DNA of 64,000 bases, from contig JAPQWV010000667.1 in NCBI GenBank assembly GCA_027422505.1, forward strand, positions 186,001 to 250,000, given 5' to 3'. The notes below the pieces were generated by a model. That model searched no databases, had not been told where the DNA came from, and saw only the letters and a program-made list of their open reading frames with translations. This DNA comes from Craterostigma plantagineum. Taxonomy: Eukaryota > Streptophyta > Magnoliopsida > Lamiales > Linderniaceae. Positions 56,445 to 64,000 of the stretch are shown piece by piece. The translations under genes and the position numbers were made by a program. Each line of letters begins with the position of its first letter. Within the stretch, counting starts at the first letter, position 1.

Positions 56445-57554
56445 GGTTATACGTTTCAAACTCCAAGATCTGTTTTTATTGCCGAAATCTTTCGAAACTA
56501 CCTCAGCAGCACCCTCAATATCTAATTCAAAAACCAGGTAAAATTCCCAGAAAGAATAAATACCAGTAAGTCTTTCTCCTGCGACAACTATCGGTGAGCA
56601 AAGACAGAAAGAGAAGGAGAGTATAATGTGTAACAGTTGATGATCAGCTACAAATATCTTTAAATTATCCCATAATTTAAAGTTTAGGGGGGGAAATATG
56701 ATTATGAAATTCATTAATCGTGGCTTTGAAAACAAAAAAGGCCGTTGCTGAAAAGGAACAAGAGTACACCGTCTGTCTGCTGTCATAAGCGTGTGCACAT
56801 TTATTAATCTTTGAGATGTAAGATTGTGACACGTGTACGGTATGTCACGTTCTAACGGTCAGGATTTAGTATTATTGATCCTAGTCAAGGCTGACCTGTT
56901 CAATCTTTATACCCTTTAATTACCCGATTTTTACGAGTGAAACTTTGAACCTGGTCAAAGTGTAAATGACAATTATGCCCTGGATGGTAATTTTTTGTCA
57001 TATTTCTTTAATATTTATTATATATGTAATGTAATCCGAGAATTGACTCTTCAATCTCTCTCCGATCAGTCATCTTAGTTATTTCGAGAACATAAATCGA
57101 TCATTGTCTGTCTCTCTCGTTAGTCTGTTCGTCACTCGTTTGCGTCCTTCCAGCTTCCTTCCCATCGAATTTGATTAGGGATTTAATTAATAATTTCCAA
57201 TTTCCGCAATTTGGATTTTCAGTGCCTCAAGACCTACACCTTTAACTTACCGGCTCCTGATTTGGTTCATCGGGTACTGAATCTTTATTGGGTTTCAGTT
57301 TTCACGTCTCAATTTCAATTCTGCGTATGATTTGAGGCGGCCACTTGTATCTTCAATATTTTTTTTGTTTGGTCATTTTTTTGTGTCGTCATTTGCTTCG
57401 TTTGGTGCGAGATTTTTAGGATCTGATGTGGGTTTAGGACTTTTGTTATTCCTTTGGTGGGTTTGGCTCACAAGCTTAACTTTTTCCCCTTTTTGTCGAC
57501 AGGCTGTTATTGCAATTTTATTTGGTGACTGCTATCTTAAGTGACATAAGCTCA
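56445..57554. other. Right part of the spacer: F-box 5' flank and eIF3j (right copy) promoter/leader
   Basis: From 57441 onward the sequence belongs to the right arm and holds the 3' part of the eIF3j leader with an acceptor (GTCGACAG, ~57503). Upstream, 57050-57400 looks like a transcribed leader rich in TCTC/TTC. No TE recognised. Confidence 0.4.
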
Positions 57555-58703
57555 ATGGACGACTGGGGTAATAATACTTTCCTCGAGAGTCTGAAAGTTT
57601 ATTTCTTGTTACTTTCTTAGGATATTTGAGTGCCCATCAAATCAATGGTATTTGTGTGGTTTTTGTGGTTCAGAGGATGAACCTGTTCCTGATCTTCTGA
57701 CAAAGGTGGGGAAGCTGAAGAACAACTGGGACGATGAAGAGGTGGAAGACGATGGTGTAAAGGATTCTTGGAAGATGAAGATGACCTGCTCCTGTATGTG
57801 TATTCACTATTGTCAAAATTCAAACCCTTCCAAGATGATCACTTCAATTCACTAATGATGTATAATATTGTATTCACCATTCTATATATGTGCACTTGTT
57901 TATTGGTGACTGTTTCTGAGACATCTTTTCCTCCTTGTTGGATCTTAATTTGCGGCCTTATTTTGGGGTTGTGTTGTATTACTAACATTGGGAAATAATT
58001 ATTTTTCAGGTACCTAAAGCTGAGCCTCCACCTGTTGAAAAGCCCCAAGAAGAGTGCGCCGAAACCGAATGAGAAGAAAGGGAAGGCTGTCGAATCTGTA
58101 AAGGAGACACCATTAGATCCTATAGAAGAAAAGCTTCGCCAGCAAAGGCTTGTCGAAGAAGCTGATTTTAAGTCCGCCAAGGAATTATTTGGCAAGAAGG
58201 GCGACGAGAAGACTCTTGATAACTTCATCCCCAAGCTGAAAGCGACTTCACGGAATACGCAGAACTGATAGCTGATAGACTTCGTCCCTATGAGGTTTCT
58301 TATAGTTGTACATTTACCCTCGTTTTAATAGGCTCATGCTTTCCAAAGAATCATAAGATCAATGTCTCGCCTGTTACAGAAAAGCTACCATTATATTGGA
58401 TTGCTGAAGTCAATAATGAGACTGTCAATGAGTTCTCTGAAAGGTTCAGATGCCAAGGAAATATCCTCTTCCGTTACTGCGATTGCTAATGAGAAAATTA
58501 AAGCTGAAAAGGAAGCTAATGCAGGCAAAAAGAAGACGGGTACTTTGATTTCTTAATCGTAACATTCTCGTTACCTAACTCGACATTGCAGCTAACAGTT
58601 TTATGTTACAGGTGGAAAAAAGAAGCAACTACATATTGGCAAGCCAGATGATGATATTGCAGCTAATACATATGATGATTATGATGAGTATGAGTTTATG
58701 TGA
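57555..58703 (+). pseudogene. eIF3 subunit j, right-arm copy, disrupted
   Basis: Same five-exon plan as the left copy: exon 1 from 57555 (MDDW), final stop at 58701-58703. It keeps the A that the left copy lacks (LLTKVGKLKNNWDD) but has its own breaks: a G missing in TTGGGAAG (57770-57771), a changed region after PVEKP (~58040-58050), an A missing at ATCCCCAAAGC (58228-58234), and a T missing in TCATTGCTTTCC (58335 region, intronic). As written it cannot encode full eIF3j. If the indels are consensus errors this would be the copy with the native promoter. Confidence 0.8.
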
Positions 58704-59052
58704 GCAGCAAGCCTATGTTTCATGGTATTTCTCAATGTACAAACACCATATATCATGGACGAGGAAAACAAGTATTGAAGATGATGCTCAAGTGTGTAAT
58801 ATTTTTTTCTCTGTTCCTTTCTTGTCTGACACTCGGATGTTCAACATTTCTCTTCTGGGAATATTGACTTCTCTGTGAACCTATGACGTTTTTTGAATAA
58901 AGAAGATGCATTTTATTTATTAATCCTTCTCTTTAGGTCCAAAAATGATGCTTAATTTGTTTGTAAAACAAAGACTAGCACGCCCAATTGTCAAGTGAAA
59001 AACATAAAGATTCTGAAAGTACCCATGATATATATAAATAGGAAAAGGCTAG
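58704..59052. other. Convergent 3' regions of right-arm eIF3j and NOL12
   Basis: Inverted copy of 53048-53416. AATAAA near 58895 on the plus strand. The ORF at 58603-58878 (plus) is an extension past the eIF3j stop in another frame and is not supported. Confidence 0.45.
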
Positions 59053-60118
59053 TTAGTGTCTCTTGTTCATCGTCTTCCCCTTGGTTTTATCCTTTTACCG
59101 CGAGCTCTGCCTCGAGAACTAACCTTTGAACCTTTGATTTGCTGCTTCTTCTTGCCAATGGAAACCTTCGGTTGGTCTTCTGAATACTTCTGTGGACCGA
59201 TGATTCTCCAACTCGGGCGTCTTAGTAATGGGGTATTCTTCTTGGCGAGTTATTTCACTAGTCGTCACCGTGACTTCAACTTCACCATTGTCATAAGTTG
59301 TTGTTCCTATACAGACAAGACCGCCCCAAAGGCACATCCATGCTCAGATTATAACTTTCACATGAATATTGTAATAGGATCATCAATATTAGTGAAGCTA
59401 GAAGCTAGCAGAGAGACATTATAGATGAAACCTGAAACCAAATCGCCAGGTTTGCCATCTTCGTCTTGGCCCTCACCAGATGGTCCACATCTTCTGTATC
59501 AGGTGGAGGAGCTCCACCATATATCACGAAATCTCTTTCCATTTTCGCTGCGGTAATTTATTGTAAGAAACTAATCAGTACAAACTGCAAGCTTTGAGAC
59601 AATCGACATAGCTGTGATTTGTGCGTAAATAGCACTATTCTTGTCATTCACTATGATTTGGGGGGATTCAAGAATCTCAAAACTAATCAGTAAAGATCAT
59701 CAAAGAGACAGAGATTCTCCAATTTAACCCAAACCCAACGATGCTCTAATCTAACAGGGATGAAACCTTAAAAAAGAAGAAGGTAAAGATGAGACCTTTT
59801 TACGGAGCTCAATTAGTTTGCGCCGCTCAGCTTCTTGCTGCTGGTGCAGAGCTTCTCTTCTCCTCTTTTTCTTCCTCTTGTGGAAACCATTCACAAAATC
59901 GCTGCATACCCACACGCAGATACACATAAATCACAGCTTACGAAATCCCTCACCAAAAGCACAAAAAGAAAAAAAAAATAATCGCTCAGTAGTAGTATGA
60001 TTCCTACTTGAGATCTTTTTCATTGAAAGATAGAGATAACGACTTGTTCCTAAGAGCCTCTTCTTTATATGCCGCCCACGCTGGGCGCAGCTCCCTCTTC
60101 CCCGCCCGCAACCTCCAT
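59053..60118 (-). pseudogene. NOL12/RRP17-type gene, right-arm copy, disrupted
   Basis: Inverted copy of 51967-53047 with the same exon plan; ATG at 60118-60116 and stop at 59055-59053. Differences from the intact left copy are nearly all shortened homopolymers: a G lost in GGGG (~60071-60077), a G lost in AGAGGG (~60053-60060), a T lost in TATTTCAG (~59186) and an A lost in CCAAACCG (~59173). Each shifts the frame. The pattern fits low-accuracy consensus as well as pseudogenization. Confidence 0.8.
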
Positions 60119-60398
60119 CGCACGAATTTGCTTCTGTTTCAGTAAAATCTCAGGGTTTCAGCATATATTCGGCGTGCTGTGGGAGCTTGTACGTTGTTGC
60201 AATTTGGTGTTGTACATACTCGAAAAGATAATCATTTTAAAACTTTTTTTGGGTCCATCTCACATTTATAAAAACATAATACCATATTAGAGACTTGAAT
60301 AAATACATGTATGTACATGGGATATTTTCATAAATACAGTGTATAGTCAAACCTAATTTCGAAAACTAAACTCATAATCTAAATGTAAAACCGCAAAA
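60119..60398. other. Spacer between right-arm NOL12 and DUF4408 copies
   Basis: Inverted copy of 51685-51966, nearly unchanged, containing both gene ends' untranslated sequence. Confidence 0.45.
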
Positions 60399-61196
60399 TT
60401 AATAGCTCTGTATGTGTTGATTCAACGACCTCTCTCTCTCCATTCTCAAGTCTCGATTGATTTTCTTGATGAACTCCTCGACCCGACGGTTCAGTTCTTC
60501 TTGACCCGATGAGACCTCTTTCTGAATATCCGTCGACCCGTGTTTAGACCCGTACACGTGGCTGTGGCCATCTCCAGGCAACGGCTCTTATCTGTTATCA
60601 TCTTCCACGTACTCTCTAGCGTCTGAAGATCCTTCGACCCATCATCATTATTACAGCGAAGACCAGTCTCTTCGAAGCCATGACTATTTTCTGGCAATTT
60701 CTCATCAGCTTCTTCAACCACTTTGCACTCACCAATCTTCATCATAATCAGCTGATTCATTACTAGATAAATGATCTCATCGTCATCTTCATCTTTCGCA
60801 TGATAAACTGTACCGTCACCGCTACTCTCTTCCACCACCACCACCGTTGATTGTTCTTCTTCTCATCCGCCGGCGACTCACGGCGGCGATCCAACGGCTC
60901 AAAGAATCAGCTCCGAAGCTACGGAGCTCGTGGGACGACGATCATCATGCTGGCTCTGAAGCGTGAGAGATTGCTATGGTGATGATGATGAAGTTGAGGG
61001 TTATGTAAAGGTAGGGTGGCTTTAACCATGGAACGATTACGGACCATATTATCATAGGATTAATACCTTCGTCGCTCGCTGAAATCGAACCACAGAGTTT
61101 CAACCATATTACTATGGCGGCTAAGGACATGACACTAACTGACATTAGAAGTAGCTTCACTGACGGTGTACTGGCGATGTTTATGTAAGAGAACAT
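60399..61196 (-). pseudogene. DUF4408/DUF761 gene, right-arm copy, disrupted
   Basis: The N-terminal membrane part (61196-60945) and the C-terminal DUF761 part (60581-60399) are kept, but in different frames. An ~8-bp insertion follows the second hydrophobic segment. In the acidic middle, about 48 bp of the left copy is replaced by ~32 unrelated bp (CTAGTAATGAATCAGCTGAT..., ~60742-60772). One-base losses occur near 60865, 60898 and 60910. The replaced segment is real divergence rather than a homopolymer error. Confidence 0.82.
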
Positions 61197-62568
61197 GTGC
61201 AGCTTTTGAGGTTAGGACGATGAAAGGAAACAAAAGAAAGCTATGGCTTTTGTTGTGAAATAGGAAGCATATGTATGTGATACTTATAGGCATCGTAATA
61301 GTAATATGGAACGCGGTTTGTGGGCTGTGAATTGTGATCATAATACTACTATATACGTGTATTTCCTAATCATATTAAAATAATAGTTCTTTTATATACG
61401 AAGGTAGTTGTCAGATACGATGATATTTGACCTGTCTGCGCTTCACTCGAGTTTGTGTGGAATATTCTGTTACGATGGGTTTGCCAAGTATGTATTAGCA
61501 CTAGCACCGTGTTTTTTTCGTATCTTTCGATGGACATTAAATTATGTGTGAAAAAGAATATATATTAAGATGGAAAATGGTAGAAAGAGCTTGACCTTTT
61601 GAAAACACTCGTGCGACCCTAATTGGAGCCGACCATTATCTTGTTAATTTTGTACAGCCACATTATCTCTAACTAGCAGTCAGTGCATTTTTGCCTTTTT
61701 AATTTGTTGGGAATGCAGATATTAAATTTGCATACCCCACAAGAATGTCATTTTTTATCACTAACAAAATAAAAATTATAAAGTACGAGCGTAACCGTTG
61801 ACGGTCTTATTCATATCATATCTCAAAAATCTATGCATTAATTAGGGTTTATTCAAGAATTGCGAATCCAACCGACACGTACCATAAAATTGTGTTTTGT
61901 TTGATGTTGTACGTGTCCGCAATATCTATATATTAAAAGATATCGTATTCATACGGTTAGGAGTTAGTTTGTGACAGTTGGTTATTAGATATATGCTCAA
62001 CTTCTAATTTCTAAGACGTTCCAACTTGAAATCATTCACACTTTGAAAAAAAACCATTAAAGCGGCCACTTGTAAGGACAAGAATACAAGTCGCTGACTG
62101 TTGACTAAATCGAAGCTCTCACTTGATGTAATGGCATCGTGACTCACGGTAGAAAAACTAGAATATCCGAAAGGCATGAGATATTAATTGACGTGTGTGA
62201 TTAAGTGGATTAGAGATAAAAGTCAAAATCTTTAAGATAACTAATAAATATCTTGAGATTTTCAATGTTTTTATCTGATATTTTCTTACACATCTTCGTA
62301 AATGTGTCGCATCTTTCCCAAGATTATCTCCCGTTAACAAGTGGATAATGTTGTCCTAATTGCATCCGTGACTGATGTTTTCGAAGGTTATGGGCCTGTA
62401 GCAACATTTGGGCTTTTGTTGTGGACCTACTGGCCCAATTACCTACTATTTGTTTTGAATATGGGCCGAGGCCCATTTGTTTTCTATGCAATCGAGAAGA
62501 GAGAGAGAGAGAGAGAGAGTCATCAGCGTAGGCAGCTCAGGAGAGTTCTTCAATTGGTCCCAATAGAA
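61197..62568. promoter_or_regulatory. Divergent promoter region of right-arm DUF4408 and TPR copies
   Basis: Inverted copy of 49512-50874. Site II motifs are kept at ~62391-62475, with a (GA)n run at 62498-62519 that is shorter than the left-arm (CT)n run. Substitutions as well as indels are seen against the left arm. Confidence 0.5.
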
Positions 62569-64000
62569 ATGCAAACGGTGATCTACAATAAAACCGCAAA
62601 CACTTTGTTTCCTCAGCTGAGACCCTGTAAATTTTTCGTGTTTTCAGCGAGAGGTGATCGAAGGTTGCTCGAAATTCCATCAAAGAGACACCACTATGCC
62701 TGCAAAGCGCGAATCTTGTGTTCTGCCACGTGTCCTCCGTCAGTGAGCTACGCTGGTTGGGACGACCTTCAGTGCGAGTCCGAGAACTCTCCTGCTCCGA
62801 TCAGCTTCAGAAATTCTTTAGTTATCTGGGAATTGGCGATAAGAAGTATGCGTTTGTGTATTTATTTGGCTTTGTTTGTGCATTGGCAGTTTCTAGAGTT
62901 AAGGTTTCGTCGCTTGTTGTGTTTCCTGCCTGCGCTGTTGTGTTTGCTCTTGGATTTTCAATCGGATTGGTCAAAGGGGGTCCCTTGGCGGGTTTGGGGC
63001 TGAGCGAAAGGAGAAGGAATGTTTCTGATGAAAGATTGGGAGGTATAGATGAGAAATTGAGGGGATTATTGGATAAACTAAATGGACAAAGCTCGAAAAT
63101 TTCCACTTTAAAGAATAATATTAGGAGAAGTATTGGCAGTAATCAAGTTACTGCGAGTGATTTAGAATGCTATATGGAATTAGCAGAATCTGTGTATGAG
63201 AATTCGTTGAATGCGATAAAGATCGTTGATGGTTGTGCACGTGACTTATCCTCTGTAAGACAAGAGAAGGAGAGTGGCTCGAGTTCTGAGCCGACAAGGG
63301 CAAAAAGTAAGGGGTTTTCTTTCCCCGCGTTTTTCGGCGGTTTCTTTGGTGAAAAGATTGATAGTTCAAGGGCTATTAAAGTTAAAGGTTCGGGAAAGAA
63401 GGAAGTGGTTGATACTGAAGTGAATGATCGAAAGAGGACTAATATATTAGCTGACTCTATCAAACAAAGGTCCTTGGATTCCTCAGAGAACGATCAGTTT
63501 AAATATAAGGAAGCTGATACGTCTGCAGAGTTCATTGATGATGAAGATGTTTTGAATGGTAGGATTAGATTGGAGAATCTAGGTTCTGAGACTAAGACAA
63601 GGAATCTGTATGAGAACTTTGATACTGCTAAGGAAGTTTCTGAAGAGAAGTCCCATGCTTATGGAAGCAACACATCAAGATTTGTAAATGGTCAAGATTT
63701 TCATATGAAGGATTACAGGGATGGTTCTGAGAAAGCCAAATTCCACAACAGTTCTTATGATTCTGTCGATTTTAGTATCAGTATGAAACACAGAAAATCT
63801 GCAGCTTCTTCTAATTGGATCCAGAAAACAGGAATCATTTGATCAAAGCTATTTGCAGTCTCAATTTGCTGAGGACCGTATAGATTCCCAGAGGACTAAT
63901 TTCAAAAAGAAATGATTGATCTGCGAAAGAATGCTTCCTCCACCTATGATGACTATGTGCATGAGAATAATCATCCATCCTCAGGAATAGACGATGATCT
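62569..64000 (+). CDS. Plastid TPR-type membrane protein, right-arm copy, 5' part, apparent frameshifts, runs off the window
   Basis: Same protein as 49496-47083, visible to roughly residue 480. It reads correctly through GGPLAGLGLSERRRNVS, where the left copy breaks, but lacks an A in CCGAATCAG (~62797-62800), has an extra A in CCAGAAAACAGG (~63825-63830) and lacks a G near 63908. The TPR-bearing 3' end lies outside the window. Confidence 0.75.

Larger units (their letters stand above)
57441..64000 (-). repeat. Right arm of the large inverted duplication
   Basis: Inverted copy of 48069-54685, continuing to the window end. Compared with the left arm it has more short indels, mostly one-base contractions of G, A or T runs, plus an ~8-bp insertion (TTCAGAGC-like, ~60950-60960) and a replaced segment (~60742-60772). 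Confidence 0.92.

Noticed and set aside
58603..58878. Plus-strand ORF of 91 codons
   Set aside because: It is an out-of-frame reading of the right eIF3j last exon and 3' UTR.
48069..64000. Simple read-through palindrome artefact (single-molecule adapter miss)
   Set aside because: Such artefacts give mirror arms without a unique 2.75-kb spacer and without substitutions or a replaced segment between arms. Misassembly of another kind is still possible.

Overview
This is nuclear DNA of a flowering plant, most likely a eudicot. Genes have short GT-AG introns, AT-rich spacers, plant-only families (GRAS, NAC, Dof, CBL, CASP-like, DUF1218, DUF4408), TGGGCC (site II) promoters, Stowaway-type MITEs and a Ty3-type LTR element with a tRNA-Asp-like primer site. 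The species cannot be fixed from the sequence. All family assignments are by reading; no search was run.

Layout, left to right. 0-12 kb: 5' part of an eEF2 gene (minus), an intronless GRAS gene, a defensin fused to a long Gly/Pro repeat tail, a broken DUF2358 gene, a complete cytosolic NADP-isocitrate dehydrogenase gene and a DUF212 gene. 12-18 kb: a NAC gene of the SMB/BRN type (minus, MITE in intron 1) and a CBL2/CBL3-type calcium sensor (minus). 18.6-38.7 kb: two direct copies of a PHO2 (UBC24-like E2) locus. Copy A (18.6-21.4 kb) is a gutted pseudogene that still has two miR399 target sites. Copy B (33.3-38.7 kb) has three sites and nearly the whole coding region, with one apparent frameshift. 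Between them lie a tRNA-splicing endonuclease Sen54 gene (minus) and a young LTR element of about 8.8 kb with the layout LTR-internal-LTR-LTR, flanked by a 5-bp target duplication.

38.9-47 kb: a CASP-like gene (minus), a conserved Cys-rich gene of unknown function, a small basic protein, a DUF1218 gene and a Dof gene (minus). 47-64 kb: a large inverted duplication. Arms of at least 6.5 kb (about 48.07-54.69 and 57.44-64.0 kb) each carry the same four genes: a chloroplast TPR protein, a DUF4408/DUF761 protein, a NOL12/RRP17 nucleolar protein and eIF3j. A unique spacer of about 2.75 kb holds a damaged SKIP27-like F-box gene.

The most interesting signals are the PHO2 pseudogene with retained miR399 sites beside a PHO2 gene (possible dosage, decoy or siRNA link to phosphate signalling), the defensin-repeat fusion, the tandem-LTR retroelement placed just upstream of Sen54, two unexplained RNA-scale hairpins (6401-6482, 43029-43097), and the inverted duplication. 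Caution: from about 36 kb rightward many genes carry one-base indels in homopolymers, often in one arm but not the other. Some apparent pseudogenes there may be consensus errors.
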